A stretch of 64,000 bases of DNA, from contig QCFC01000007.1 in assembly GCA_003278465.1 (NCBI GenBank), forward strand, positions 1-64,000, in the 5' to 3' direction. Positions 36,772 through 46,550 of the stretch are shown in pieces; positions within the stretch are counted from its first letter, which is position 1; each line of letters starts with the position of its first letter. The notes under the pieces were generated by a model. It was not told the DNA's origin. It ran no database searches and saw only the letters and a program-made list of their open reading frames with translations. The DNA is from Prochlorococcus sp. AG-363-B04. Its GTDB lineage: Bacteria > Cyanobacteriota > Cyanobacteriia > PCC-6307 > Cyanobiaceae. Made by a program: the position numbers and the translations under genes.

Positions 36772-37394
36772 TGCTCTATAAGCCTATCTGAAGTCAACAC
36801 TCGCATATCAGTACCTGATTCCATCATATCTAGTCTATTTCGGATATTAATCAAATCCTTTCTAGTTACAGACATCGGTGATCCTTCTTCCTGCGATGAA
36901 TTTCTTAAAAGATAAGCAGGGTGGAAAATTGGCATTACTAGACGATCGTCCCAATTTTGCCATTTACCCCGAATACTCGTAAGGGCTACCTTTTTACCCA
37001 AGATCGCCTCTACAGCTGTAGCACCCACCAAGGCAATTATCAAAGGATCTACTAAGAGGATCTGCTGAGCCAGCCAGGGTCTACATGCCTCTAACTCTTT
37101 CTTAGTTGGTCTGCGATTTTTAGGTGGCCTACATTTGACAGCATTTGTAATGTAAACATCATTATCACAATCAAAGCCAACAGAAGAAATTAATTTATCA
37201 AGAAGTTGTCCTGACCTCCCAACAAATGGCAGCGCCAACAAGTTTTCCTTAGCACCTGGTGCCTCACCTATGATCATAAAACGTGCAAATGGATTACCTC
37301 TGGAAACAACGACATTGGGACTATCGGCACTGGCCTGACATAATTCACATTTTCCAGAAATTGTTTCCAAACTATCTGCACCTACATTAAACAA
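36768..37394 (-). CDS. Family-4 uracil-DNA glycosylase
   Basis: A 208-residue 4Fe-4S uracil-DNA glycosylase. Cluster cysteines are visible in [21 protein letters not shown] and LEACRPWL. Motif A is [20 protein letters not shown], and the C-terminal motif is [12 protein letters not shown]. It removes uracil from DNA. It is the first gene of a pair with ispG through a 4-base overlap; ctpA may be co-transcribed. Confidence 0.9.
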   Translation of the reverse strand: MFNVGADSLETISGKCELCQASADSPNVVVSRGNPFARFMIIGEAPGAKENLLALPFVGRSGQLLDKLISSVGFDCDNDVYITNAVKCRPPKNRRPTKKELEACRPWLAQQILLVDPLIIALVGATAVEAILGKKVALTSIRGKWQNWDDRLVMPIFHPAYLLRNSSQEEGSPMSVTRKDLINIRNRLDMMESGTDMRVLTSDRLIEQ

Positions 37395-37710
37395 ACGTAA
37401 GAATAGTAAAATTTGGAATCTTTCAGCTTAATTAATCCCCCAAGTAGAAATATCCTTATCACCTTGAAACAACATTCTTATATAGAAGAAATTTTCATAC
37501 GATATCGTAAAGTGCTTCAACACATCTTCAGGTTTTAATAAGGGCAATTTACTTATACGAGATCAAAAAGGGACCATGAGATAACTAGCGAATCTAAACT
37601 TGAAAGAGAAATTTATAAATCAATAAATTGTTTCCATTTTAAGGTTGTTTAGAGCACCTATAAGGCAGAATGATCTTGATAGGTGCACCTTGAACAAAGG
37701 TACAACGGTC
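37395..37710. other. Gap upstream of aspC
   Basis: The 316 bases between the divergent glycosylase and aspC genes hold no frame or hairpin I can support. The aspC frame is open back to 37645 without start evidence. Confidence 0.4.
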
Positions 37711-38895
37711 ATGCCAAGTCCATCACAGCTCTCAAAAAGAGCATTAAGGCTTCAGCCATCACTCACCTTGGCAATTAGCGCCAAAGCAAAAGCATTAAAA
37801 AGACAGGGAAAGGATATATGCAGCCTTAGCGCAGGTGAACCCGATTTTGACACTCCAGAATTCATAGTGGAAGCTGCTCGCAAAGCTCTGCGAGACGGTG
37901 TTACTCGATATGGACCAGCAGCAGGCGATCCAGAACTAAGAGAAGCTATAGCGAACAAACTTACCTTGATCAATAAAATCAAGACGTCTCCTGAGCAGGT
38001 TCTAGTAACAAATGGAGGGAAGCAAGCTATCTATAATCTATGTCAAGTACTTTTAGACGAGGGAGATGAAGTATTAATACCAGCTCCTTATTGGCTTAGT
38101 TATCCAGAAATCACACGCTTAGCGGGTTCTGTACCAATTCCAATTTCATCTTTGCCAGAAAATGGTTTTAAATTAAATCTTGACAAAATAGAACAATTAA
38201 TAACATACAAAACAAAATTACTAATACTAAATTCTCCTAACAACCCAACTGGCCAAGTTATGACCATTGATGAATTAAATTCGTTAGCAGATATCATGAG
38301 GAAAAACCCAAAGATATTAGTAATAAGTGATGAAATTTATGAATATTTATTGGCTATAGGTCAAACACACTATAGTTTTGGTGCAATTGCTCCTGATCTC
38401 GAAGATCGCATTTTTACAGTTAATGGTTTTGCAAAAGGATGGGCAATGACAGGTTGGCGAATTGGATATCTATCAGGAAACATTGAGGTAATAAAAGCAG
38501 CATCAGCATTACAAAGCCAAAGCACAAGTAACGTATGTAGTTTTGCACAGAAAGGTGCCCTTGCAGCCATTGAAGGTTCACAAGATTGTATTAACAAAAT
38601 GGTAGGAATATATAACTCAAGGAGGGAAATTCTAACTAATGGTATAAATAATATTAAAGGCTTCGAACTATTGCCTCCTCAAGGAGCCTTCTATGCCTTT
38701 CCTAAATTACCAAAAGAGTGTCCCGATTCAATGATATTTTGCCAAGAAGCTCTTGAAGAGGTTGGCCTTGCAATGGTTCCTGGTATAGCATTTGGGAATG
38801 ACAGATGTATCAGACTTTCTTGTGCAGCCTCTAAAGAAACAATCGAAGATGGCCTGCAGAGATTAAAACAATATTGTAAAAATTTCTTAATCTAA
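37711..38895 (+). CDS. aspC: Aspartate aminotransferase (class I)
   Basis: A 394-residue PLP enzyme that exchanges the amino group between aspartate and oxoglutarate. Signatures: SLSAGEPDFDTPEFIVEAAR near the N-terminus, YPEITRLAGSVP, LILNSPNNPTGQVMTIDELN, VISDEIYEYLL and the PLP lysine in TVNGFAKGWAMTGWRIGY. Start ATG 37711 (MPSPSQLSKRAL) is chosen because the upstream part has no conserved look, although the frame is open to 37645. Substrate preference among similar aminotransferases cannot be proven here. phnD follows 10 bases on. Confidence 0.9.
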   Translation: MPSPSQLSKRALRLQPSLTLAISAKAKALKRQGKDICSLSAGEPDFDTPEFIVEAARKALRDGVTRYGPAAGDPELREAIANKLTLINKIKTSPEQVLVTNGGKQAIYNLCQVLLDEGDEVLIPAPYWLSYPEITRLAGSVPIPISSLPENGFKLNLDKIEQLITYKTKLLILNSPNNPTGQVMTIDELNSLADIMRKNPKILVISDEIYEYLLAIGQTHYSFGAIAPDLEDRIFTVNGFAKGWAMTGWRIGYLSGNIEVIKAASALQSQSTSNVCSFAQKGALAAIEGSQDCINKMVGIYNSRREILTNGINNIKGFELLPPQGAFYAFPKLPKECPDSMIFCQEALEEVGLAMVPGIAFGNDRCIRLSCAASKETIEDGLQRLKQYCKNFLI

Positions 38896-38905
38896 TTTTA
38901 ATAAC

Positions 38906-39817
38906 ATGAAAATATCTTATTTAATAAAAAATATAACTTCTCTTCTAGTTATATTTACTATTCCTGGATTCATTACATTATCTGCCAATAGTAAAGCCGA
39001 TAGAGTTCTAAGAGTTGGTGCTATTCCAGATCAAAATCCAGAAAAACTTAATCGTTTATACAGTTTACTATCATCTAAACTTAGTACAAAACTAAATGTA
39101 CCTGTCAAATATATCCCAGTTACAAACTATTCGGCAGCTGTATCTGCATTCAGGACAGGAGATTTAGATCTGGTTTGGTTTGGTGGGTTGACAGGAGTTC
39201 AAGCACGTCTACAAAAACCAGGTGCAAAAGTACTTGCTCAACGTGATATAGACACTAAATTTTATAGCATATTTATTATAAATACAAAAAGCGGTCTTAA
39301 ACCAATAAATGACATTGCAGGCCTAAAATCACTTAAAGGGAGACGCTTCACTTTTGGCTCTGAAAGCTCAACATCTGGAAGACTAATGCCACAATATTTC
39401 CTTGAAAAATCTGGAGTAAATATCAAAGACTTCAAAGGAAGCCTTGCAGGATTTAGTGGAAGCCATGATGCAACCATTGCACTTGTTCAAAGTGGCTCAT
39501 ATGAAGCTGGTGCTTTAAATGGTCAAGTCTGGGAAAGCAATTTAAAGGATGGTAGGGTTAATAAATCGAAGGTAAAGGTGATGTGGAAGACGCCCACATA
39601 CTTTGATTATCATTGGTTAGCTCAACCTAACCTTGATATTAAGTATGGTAATGGATTTACCAATAAATTGAGAGATAGTCTTATTAAACTAGACAGAAAG
39701 ACTGACAAAGATAAAGCTATTTTAGAACTATTTGGAGCAAATAAATTTGTACCTGCCAACGCAAATCAATATAAATCAATTGAAGAAATTGGAAGGAAAA
39801 TTGGCAAAATAAAATGA
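38906..39817 (+). CDS. phnD: Phosphonate/phosphite ABC transporter, substrate-binding PhnD
   Basis: A 303-residue periplasmic binding protein. A signal peptide ([20 protein letters not shown]) leads to a PhnD-type fold: [20 protein letters not shown], then [20 protein letters not shown] and [20 protein letters not shown]. PhnD relatives bind phosphonates, phosphite or related oxyanions; the ligand here is not known. It is the first gene of a compact operon: its last codon overlaps phnC by 4 bases. Confidence 0.9.
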   Translation: MKISYLIKNITSLLVIFTIPGFITLSANSKADRVLRVGAIPDQNPEKLNRLYSLLSSKLSTKLNVPVKYIPVTNYSAAVSAFRTGDLDLVWFGGLTGVQARLQKPGAKVLAQRDIDTKFYSIFIINTKSGLKPINDIAGLKSLKGRRFTFGSESSTSGRLMPQYFLEKSGVNIKDFKGSLAGFSGSHDATIALVQSGSYEAGALNGQVWESNLKDGRVNKSKVKVMWKTPTYFDYHWLAQPNLDIKYGNGFTNKLRDSLIKLDRKTDKDKAILELFGANKFVPANANQYKSIEEIGRKIGKIK

Positions 39818-40551
39818 ATTATTTACTCCAGATGAAGGGAGTAAGAGTGAGGAGGAAAAATCAAGATCTAATAATGATAGATAAGCTAATAATTAAATCT
39901 GGTGAAAAAATAGCTCTTATTGGACCAAATGGATCTGGCAAAACTAGTTTATTATCTGTAGCAAATGGCAGTTTAATTCCAGATAAAGGAGAGGTACTTT
40001 TGCATAACAAACCAATCAACACAATCACATCTAAACAACGTAGACAAATAGCTACTATTTGGCAAGATCTAAGGTTAGTTGATGAATTAAATGTTGCTCA
40101 GAATATCAATGCCGGTGCTCTATCGAGAAAAAGCCTCATATGGGCAATAATTAATTTATTTGGATTTATCCAAGATGATTCCTGTATTCAATCACTAATA
40201 GCTTCAGGTCTAAATAAGAAATTACTCACATCTAAGCTCCATGAACTTTCTGGAGGTGAAAAACAAAGAGTTGCATTAGCTCGAGCATTAAATCAAAATT
40301 CTGATCTGCTTCTAGCTGATGAGCCTCTTTCTAACTTAGATCCAGTATTAATTAATGAAGTACTTGATCTTCTTTTATCAAAAAAGATTCAATATAGGAT
40401 CAATATCCCTAAAACTATAATTGTTAGCCTGCACCGTACAGATCTTATAAAAAATTTTAATCGGGTAATCGGACTCAAAAAAGGTAAGATAATTTTAGAT
40501 AAATTAGTCACTGAATTAGACCCATCGGAAATAGATTTAATCTATCTTTAA
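39814..40551 (+). CDS. phnC: Phosphonate/phosphite ABC transporter, ATP-binding PhnC
   Basis: A 245-residue ABC ATPase. Walker A is [11 protein letters not shown], the signature is [15 protein letters not shown], and Walker B is [12 protein letters not shown]; the switch histidine is in VSLHRTDL. It powers the PhnE permease. ATG 39814 overlaps the phnD stop (ATGA). A one-base gap leads to phnE, so the three genes are translated from one message. Confidence 0.9.
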   Translation: MNYLLQMKGVRVRRKNQDLIMIDKLIIKSGEKIALIGPNGSGKTSLLSVANGSLIPDKGEVLLHNKPINTITSKQRRQIATIWQDLRLVDELNVAQNINAGALSRKSLIWAIINLFGFIQDDSCIQSLIASGLNKKLLTSKLHELSGGEKQRVALARALNQNSDLLLADEPLSNLDPVLINEVLDLLLSKKIQYRINIPKTIIVSLHRTDLIKNFNRVIGLKKGKIILDKLVTELDPSEIDLIYL

Positions 40552-40552
40552 A

Positions 40553-42085
40553 ATGCAAAGGTATAATATTACATCTCCAATAGTTTCATTATTACCAGCC
40601 TTAGCATTTTTACCTTGTTTTGGGTTAATGATTGCTGGATTTCATTGGGGAGGCCTTGAAATAATAGGTTTATTTATATCATCATCAATACAACCATCAT
40701 TAGACAAGGCTGTTATAGGTAGTGCATTTGCTGGAATGAAAATAACAATTTACATTGCCTTTTTAAGCTGGATAATTAGTTCTTCAATTGGTATTATTTT
40801 TGGTATAGCTAGCTCGAGTATTACATTAGAAGTCTTTAAATCTCCGAAGTGGTTTATTAAATTTATTAGAATCGTACTAGCAATACCAAGGTCTATCCAT
40901 GAAATTTTATGGGGACTTATTTTATTGCAGTTTCTGGGACTTAGTTCATGGGTTGCAATTCTAGCAATTGTTATTCCATATAGTTCTCTTATTGCAAGAG
41001 TAATAAGTAATCAATTAGATACTTTAGACCCTTCTTCAATCACTTCTCTTATACGAGCAGGGGTAAATCCACTTTCAACATTAATAACAGGAATACTTCC
41101 GAAAACAATTCCTATACTTAAAACTTATCTTGGATATAGGCTTGAATGCGCACTCAGAGGTGCTACTTTACTTGGAGTTTTTGGATTAGGTGGAATCGGG
41201 ACAGAATTGCAACTAACGATGAGATCACTACAATTTAGAGAAATGTGGACATCATTATGGATTCTAATTATTTCAATAATGATTCTGGAGCAAATAACAA
41301 AAAAAATACGAAATTGGCCTCCAAGTAAATCAAAAAAAAATGTGATTATTCAAATCTCTTTAATATTCCTTATATCAGCACTAATGACTCAATCAGCATT
41401 CAAAGCTTTAGATATAAATTTATTAACTCCTATAAACTTTTACTCGGTTCCTATACCTAAGGCATCTGAATGGATTCAAGCCACTCAAGAACTTAATTTA
41501 CCAAAACTAATTGTAGAGACATTAATTCTTACATTTTTGGCATCAGGTATTGCAATTGGAATACCTCCCTTAATGATAATGTTATACCCAAAACAATCAT
41601 GGATTAAAATACAAATTATTGTATGGACCTTTTTCAGAATAATCCCTCCACCTCTTTGGGCGCTTCTTTTTTTATTATGCACAACTCCAAGCATAGGTTT
41701 AGCTGCATTATCCCTTGGAATCCATCATTTAGGAGTAATGGGAAAACTTCTAAAGGAAAAGCTGGAAATGCAGGAAAGGGACAAATTCATAGCAATTAAA
41801 TCAATTGGTGCTGATCTACGACCTTCATGGCTTTATGGAACATTTAGCGCTGTAAGTCCAAGCTATCTTGCATATGCTGCTTATCGTACAGATGTTCTAT
41901 TAAGAGAAACTGCGGTGGTAGGGATAGTAGGCGGATCTGGTCTAGGTTGGGAATTAATTGAATCAATAAGTTCCTTCAATTGGTCAAAAATCTCAATTCT
42001 CATACTAGTTTATTCCTGTATAACGATAATAGGTGAATTCCTTAGCGATTATTGCCGCAACCAATTAATTTTTAAAAAGATCTAA
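40553..42085 (+). CDS. phnE: Phosphonate/phosphite ABC transporter, double-length permease PhnE
   Basis: A 510-residue membrane protein with two copies of the binding-protein-dependent permease domain. The first has LGVFGLGGIGTELQLTMRSL as its coupling-helix region, near residue 205-225. The second copy, near 450-480, has VVGIVGGSGLGWELIESISS. PhnE proteins are usually about 250-280 residues per chain, so this is a fused tandem form. It completes phnD-phnC-phnE. No C-P lyase (phnGHIJKLM) or phosphite dehydrogenase gene is nearby. Confidence 0.85.
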   Translation: MQRYNITSPIVSLLPALAFLPCFGLMIAGFHWGGLEIIGLFISSSIQPSLDKAVIGSAFAGMKITIYIAFLSWIISSSIGIIFGIASSSITLEVFKSPKWFIKFIRIVLAIPRSIHEILWGLILLQFLGLSSWVAILAIVIPYSSLIARVISNQLDTLDPSSITSLIRAGVNPLSTLITGILPKTIPILKTYLGYRLECALRGATLLGVFGLGGIGTELQLTMRSLQFREMWTSLWILIISIMILEQITKKIRNWPPSKSKKNVIIQISLIFLISALMTQSAFKALDINLLTPINFYSVPIPKASEWIQATQELNLPKLIVETLILTFLASGIAIGIPPLMIMLYPKQSWIKIQIIVWTFFRIIPPPLWALLFLLCTTPSIGLAALSLGIHHLGVMGKLLKEKLEMQERDKFIAIKSIGADLRPSWLYGTFSAVSPSYLAYAAYRTDVLLRETAVVGIVGGSGLGWELIESISSFNWSKISILILVYSCITIIGEFLSDYCRNQLIFKKI

Positions 42086-42126
42086 TTAGAGAAGTTATGA
42101 GTTAAACTTAATTAGTTAACCAAAAT

Positions 42127-42804
42127 ATGACTGATATACCCAAAAAACTACTAATCATTGGAGATAGTGGCGTCTATGGTTGGGGAGATCTAGATGGTGG
42201 TGGTTGGTGTGAAAGGCTAAGAAAAAACTGGATGAATCATCCAGGTGCTCCAATAATTTACAGCTTAGGTGTTCGCGGAGATGGCCTTGAAGAAGTGACA
42301 AAGAGATGGCATCTGGAATGGCAATCCAGAGGAGAACTACGAAGGAAAGTACCCGATGGAATCATTCTTGCCGTTGGACTCAACGATACAGCTAAAATAG
42401 GAAAAAAAAATGGTAGGCCAAAATTAACAGCAGAAGGTTATAGGTTTGGTTTACAGCAACTAATCAGAAGAATAAAGCTACAAACAGCTTTAATGGTTAT
42501 AGGGTTGACACCCGTCGATGAAGAAATGATGCCATTTGCAGAATGCTTATGGTATTCAAATAACTCAATTGAAATTTATGAATCACAAATAGAAGAGGTA
42601 TGTCTAGAAGAAGACATTCCATTCCTTTCAATGTATAAAGAAATGAAAGGAGAGATAAACCATCTAAGTTTGATAAATTCTGATGGGATCCATCTTAACT
42701 CAGACGGTCATTATTGGATATATCAAAGAGTTAAACATTGGAAAGCACTACTTAAATGGGCATGTTTAGAAGAAAGATATAACATTACATCTCTATATAT
42801 TTGA
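42127..42804 (+). CDS. SGNH/GDSL-type hydrolase
   Basis: A 225-residue esterase-like protein. The nucleophile serine lies in LLIIGDSGVYGWGDLDGGGW, block III is AVGLNDTAK, and the catalytic Asp-His pair is NSDGIHLNSDGHYW. The protein has no signal peptide, so it acts in the cytosol. The substrate is unknown. It starts 41 bases after phnE on the same strand and could share its transcript. Confidence 0.8.
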   Translation: MTDIPKKLLIIGDSGVYGWGDLDGGGWCERLRKNWMNHPGAPIIYSLGVRGDGLEEVTKRWHLEWQSRGELRRKVPDGIILAVGLNDTAKIGKKNGRPKLTAEGYRFGLQQLIRRIKLQTALMVIGLTPVDEEMMPFAECLWYSNNSIEIYESQIEEVCLEEDIPFLSMYKEMKGEINHLSLINSDGIHLNSDGHYWIYQRVKHWKALLKWACLEERYNITSLYI

Positions 42805-42820
42805 AGCTAGATGAAATTTC

Positions 42821-43558
42821 TTATAGATAATTCAAGAAACATATAGCTAAAGTCGCCCCAATAGATGTTTGTACTGAGTTAACCAACTCATTACTCATCC
42901 AAGTAAATCTATTTTGTACAAATACTCCTAAGTAACTTTCTATTATAGTTGCGATAAATCCAGAAAAGCAAACAAAAAATGCGTGCTCTCTAAACGAAAT
43001 TAATGAGAGGGTACACATCACTATCGTCATCAATATACTTCCAAAGAGACTTGCAATTGTCCCCTCAATGCTTATAGCACCCTCTGTACCAGCTGGAACC
43101 GGTCTTAAAGAAGTAATTAAAAAAGTTCTACTTCCCCATCTCTTCCCTATCTCACTGCCAAATGTATCAGCTAATTTTGCAGAAAAACTAGCAGCGAAAC
43201 CAACTAAAATCAAAGATTCTAATCCAACAGTAGCCTTATAAAGTAAGGCTAAGAAAGCACCAGTAGCTGCTGAACCCCAAACATTTTCAGGTCCTCTAGT
43301 CCCTCCACGAGCCTCAGCCAATCCAGCTTTCTGTTTTTGCTTGAAACCTAAACGAGTTACCAAATATCCAAGGATTAAATATAAAACAACAGAAATCCAT
43401 CCTCTAAAACCTAGACAGCCCCATAAGATTGTTCCAAGAATACCTGCATGAATCCATCCTTTTGAAGTCAACAAGGGTAGACGAGAAGCTAAGACTATCA
43501 AAAGAGCATTTAAACCAAAAGCCAAAAGCCAATTAGGATCCAATGCAGAGAAGTACAT
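42821..43558 (-). CDS. DUF92/VTE6-like membrane protein
   Basis: A 245-residue integral membrane protein with about six hydrophobic segments. The family blocks are LTSKGWIHAGILGTILWGCL near the start, ARGGTRGPENVWGSAATGAF in the middle and SAKLADTFGSEIGKRWGSRT, then VPAGTEGAISIEGT. The plant homologue VTE6 is a phytyl-phosphate kinase that recycles phytol from chlorophyll for tocopherol and phylloquinone. A similar role in this cyanobacterium is an inference. It is downstream of rsmE on the same strand. Confidence 0.8.
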   Translation of the reverse strand: MYFSALDPNWLLAFGLNALLIVLASRLPLLTSKGWIHAGILGTILWGCLGFRGWISVVLYLILGYLVTRLGFKQKQKAGLAEARGGTRGPENVWGSAATGAFLALLYKATVGLESLILVGFAASFSAKLADTFGSEIGKRWGSRTFLITSLRPVPAGTEGAISIEGTIASLFGSILMTIVMCTLSLISFREHAFFVCFSGFIATIIESYLGVFVQNRFTWMSNELVNSVQTSIGATLAICFLNYL

Positions 43559-43628
43559 AATCAGAATATCCTTAAATCACTATTATAAGTAATAATTTTA
43601 TTCAGAGAGATGGAAAATCTGAATAGCA

Positions 43629-44399
43629 TTAAGAAAGCTTATTTATCGACAAATAGGCTCTTCTCCTACTCACAATAGATTGAGAGGCAGCGACCGCAGC
43701 TGTTGATGTTCGAAGAATTGAGTCTCCAAGTTCTATAGGGGTCCAACCAGCACTAATAGCTTCTAATTCCTCATCTGAAGTCCAACCTCCCTCTGGTCCG
43801 ATTGAAATCCAAACTTGTTTGATTCCAAAATTAAGTCTATCCATCCATAAATTAATATCATTTGCCTTTTCCATTCTAGTTGTGGCTATTGCCAAACCTG
43901 AATTTTTCTCATGACTCGACCACCAAGAAGATGCATCAACAATGGGTAGAATTTTTGGAGACCATAATCTCTCGGATTGCTCAACTGACTCTTTTAAGAT
44001 TAAATTCCAACGATGCGATTTACTAGAGATTCTTTTAGCACTCCTCTTGGAAAAAAGTGGTTGAAAAAGATCTATACCCAACTCACAACACATTCTTAAA
44101 ACTTCTTCAAAACCTTTCTTAGGCAGAACAACTGCCAACCCGATTAGAGGGGAAGGACAAATTTCCTGCTTAACTGGATTAGATATTGAAGAAGTTAGTT
44201 TTAATACATTACTTTTCTGCAGTTCCGCTACCCAAAGCCCTCCGTTTCCATTAATTATTTCAATAGAATCACCTTGTCTCAAACGAAGTACATTTTTTAA
44301 ATAATGAAATTCATCTCTTGCTAAAGAGATCAGGAGGTCTGATTGGTGCACATCCTTCAAACGTTTAGGCTCAATTAAAAGTCTTCTTAGTTCAGCCAA
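43629..44399 (-). CDS. rsmE: 16S rRNA (uracil-1498-N3) methyltransferase RsmE
   Basis: A 256-residue SPOUT-class methyltransferase. The N-terminal PUA-like part has DEFHYLKNVLRLRQGDSIEI, and the C-terminal knotted SAM site has QVWISIGPEGGWTSDEELEA and ELGDSILRTSTAAVAASQSI. It methylates U1498 of 16S rRNA in the 30S subunit. It starts 16 bases downstream of the DUF3531 gene, so they are probably one operon. Confidence 0.92.
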   Translation of the reverse strand: MAELRRLLIEPKRLKDVHQSDLLISLARDEFHYLKNVLRLRQGDSIEIINGNGGLWVAELQKSNVLKLTSSISNPVKQEICPSPLIGLAVVLPKKGFEEVLRMCCELGIDLFQPLFSKRSAKRISSKSHRWNLILKESVEQSERLWSPKILPIVDASSWWSSHEKNSGLAIATTRMEKANDINLWMDRLNFGIKQVWISIGPEGGWTSDEELEAISAGWTPIELGDSILRTSTAAVAASQSIVSRRRAYLSINKLS

Positions 44400-44415
44400 A
44401 ATAAAAAAAGTTTAT

Positions 44416-44856
44416 TTAATTAAAAATAATATCTTGATGTTCATCAACAGGCCAATTATCATTAAACCCACCAATGATTAATTCTTCTAATCTTACAACG
44501 TCTCGATCTAGTTGTTGCAAGGAATTTATCAAAATATCCAATGATAACGGATCACTAGTACCAAAATCCACCCAACACCTAGCCCACTCTCCCTCATATT
44601 CAAAATTTCCCAAATTATGCATTAAAGCGGGCATAGCGCCTTGAGCTTTTTCATTATCGTAACTTCTCCAGCTAAGATCATCTCCTTCTTCATGAACTTG
44701 AAGATTTTCAGCATTAAAACCACCTAAACGACCAATAACATACCAACTATCAAAAACCCCATTAACATAATTAAGCTCTCCCTGACTAGGCTGATCCTCA
44801 AACCTAAGCCATAGCCAGCAATTAAAAGGGTCAAACTCACGAAATCGTACTTCCAT
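44416..44856 (-). CDS. DUF3531 protein
   Basis: A 146-residue soluble protein of a cyanobacterium- and plastid-specific family (DUF3531). The start MEVRFREFDPFNCWLWLRFE and the later region VNGVFDSWYVIGRLGGFNAE and DNEKAQGAMPALMHNLGNFE are family-like. Role unknown. It is adjacent to rsmE, with which it is commonly paired in related genomes as far as I recall. The frame extends 3 codons further up to 44865. Confidence 0.75.
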   Translation of the reverse strand: MEVRFREFDPFNCWLWLRFEDQPSQGELNYVNGVFDSWYVIGRLGGFNAENLQVHEEGDDLSWRSYDNEKAQGAMPALMHNLGNFEYEGEWARCWVDFGTSDPLSLDILINSLQQLDRDVVRLEELIIGGFNDNWPVDEHQDIIFN

Positions 44857-44959
44857 GCAAATCAAGAAATAAGTATTTGTTCAACAAATTTGAACCTATT
44901 CATCACCCTTCGTCAATATTGTGGAAAAGGAATTCAAGTAACAGCACTTAGAAATATCT

Positions 44960-45589
44960 ATGCTTGAGCTAAAAGGGGTTCAATATCATCCTGCCACAAG
45001 CGAAAGTCCAGTTTTAAGGGGCATCAATCTAATAGCATCCCCTGGGGAACCGCTGATAATTTCAGGTGAAAGTGGTTCTGGCAAAACTAGCCTAGTAGAA
45101 ATCACAAGTGGTTTAGCAAGTCCCACAAATGGTCAGATCTATTGGAAAAATTTAATTACCAATAAAACTCAGAGACGATCACTTTGTGGTGTGGTGTTTC
45201 AATTTCCCGAAAGACATTTTCTAGGCTTAAATATTGCCCAAGAATTACGACTAGGGCACCGCCGTTTAAGCAACAAATCTCAATCAGATGTCCTAATTAA
45301 GGTAGGTCTTTCAGACTTAGATCTTAGAAAGTCTCCAGAAAACCTTAGTGGAGGCCAACAGAGACGTTTGGCTTTAGCAGTGCAATTACTCAGAAAACCT
45401 AAAGTCCTTCTTTTAGACGAACCAACAGCCGGACTTGATTGGTCTGTTAATAATGAGATCCTTGAATTAATATCAGGACTTGCTAAAGAACAAATACTTA
45501 TTGTTGTCACCCATGAACCGGAACTTTTTAAAGAATGGAAAACTAAAGCTTATAAAATGGAATTAGGCCTTCTTAGAGCTATATGTTGA
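44960..45589 (+). CDS. ABC transporter ATP-binding protein (ECF/CbiO-like)
   Basis: A 209-residue solitary ATPase. Walker A is SGESGSGKTSLVE, the Q-loop is VVFQFPERHFLGLNIAQELR, the signature is LSGGQQRRLALAVQLL, and Walker B is LLLDEPTAGLD. The QFPE/H form of the Q-loop resembles the ATPases of ECF and cobalt transporters. No permease is adjacent, so the system and substrate are not known. It is 23 bases before hslO on the same strand. Confidence 0.8.
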   Translation: MLELKGVQYHPATSESPVLRGINLIASPGEPLIISGESGSGKTSLVEITSGLASPTNGQIYWKNLITNKTQRRSLCGVVFQFPERHFLGLNIAQELRLGHRRLSNKSQSDVLIKVGLSDLDLRKSPENLSGGQQRRLALAVQLLRKPKVLLLDEPTAGLDWSVNNEILELISGLAKEQILIVVTHEPELFKEWKTKAYKMELGLLRAIC

Positions 45590-45612
45590 ATTGACTTAAG
45601 AACTCAATCAAC

Positions 45613-46512
45613 ATGGCTGACAGCCTGGTCAGAGCCACTGCAGCAAGTGGAGGCATAAGGCTTGTTGCAGTAACAACAACTGAAACAACTAGAGAAGCCA
45701 GAAAGAGACACAATCTTTCTTATTTGACAACTGCAATGCTTGGTAGAGCAATAGGAGCTGCTCTTTTACTAGCTAGCTCTATGAAAGTTCGCCATGGACG
45801 AGTAAACCTAAAAATAGGCTCAGATGGACCTCTAAAAGGATTAGTTGTTGATGCCGGTCGCGATGGCACCGTTAGAGGCTATGTAGGCAATCCAGAATTG
45901 GAACTAGATCCAATTGAAAATCAGCAAGGAAACTACAGTTTCGACTTTGCAACTGCTGCTGGAACTGGATATCTACATGTAATTAGAGATTTAGGTAAAG
46001 GTGAACCTTTTAGTAGCACAGTTGAGCTAGTTAATGGTGGAATTGGCGAAGACGTAGCTTCTTATCTTGTTAACTCAGAACAAACACCTTCAGCTGTATT
46101 TGTAGGGGAAAGAATTAGCCGAGAAGGATTATTATGTAGCGGAGCATTATTAGTACAAATATTACCTAAGGCAGAGAATGAAACTGCATTAATAGCACTT
46201 CTGGAGGAACGTTGCAAAGAAATCACAAATTTCAATGAAAAGCTCATATATTACCAAAATAATCTAAACTTACTATTAGAAGATACTTTCCCAGACTTTG
46301 ATAATTATCTAGGGGACAAAGAAGAGATCAAACAAGAGATTAAATTCTCATGTAACTGCTCAAAAGAAAGAAGTATTTCAGCATTAAAGCTATTAGGAAA
46401 AGATGAACTAATGGAAATTCTCAATAAAGAGGGAAAGGCGGAACTTCGCTGTCATTTTTGCAATAATTTATATATTATCAGGGAAAATGAATTAGAAAAG
46501 TTAATAGATTAA
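45613..46512 (+). CDS. hslO: Redox-activated chaperone Hsp33 (HslO)
   Basis: A 299-residue chaperone that is activated by oxidation. The N-terminal part ([20 protein letters not shown]) and the central part ([14 protein letters not shown]) fit the family. The zinc-binding redox cysteines are present as CNC at 247-249 and CxxC at 280-283 (RCHFCNN). When oxidised it holds unfolding proteins; this fits an organism that makes reactive oxygen during photosynthesis. Confidence 0.92.
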   Translation: MADSLVRATAASGGIRLVAVTTTETTREARKRHNLSYLTTAMLGRAIGAALLLASSMKVRHGRVNLKIGSDGPLKGLVVDAGRDGTVRGYVGNPELELDPIENQQGNYSFDFATAAGTGYLHVIRDLGKGEPFSSTVELVNGGIGEDVASYLVNSEQTPSAVFVGERISREGLLCSGALLVQILPKAENETALIALLEERCKEITNFNEKLIYYQNNLNLLLEDTFPDFDNYLGDKEEIKQEIKFSCNCSKERSISALKLLGKDELMEILNKEGKAELRCHFCNNLYIIRENELEKLID

Positions 46513-46550
46513 TAAAAATATCTAGAGTTTAATAAGTGAAATGAAAATCA

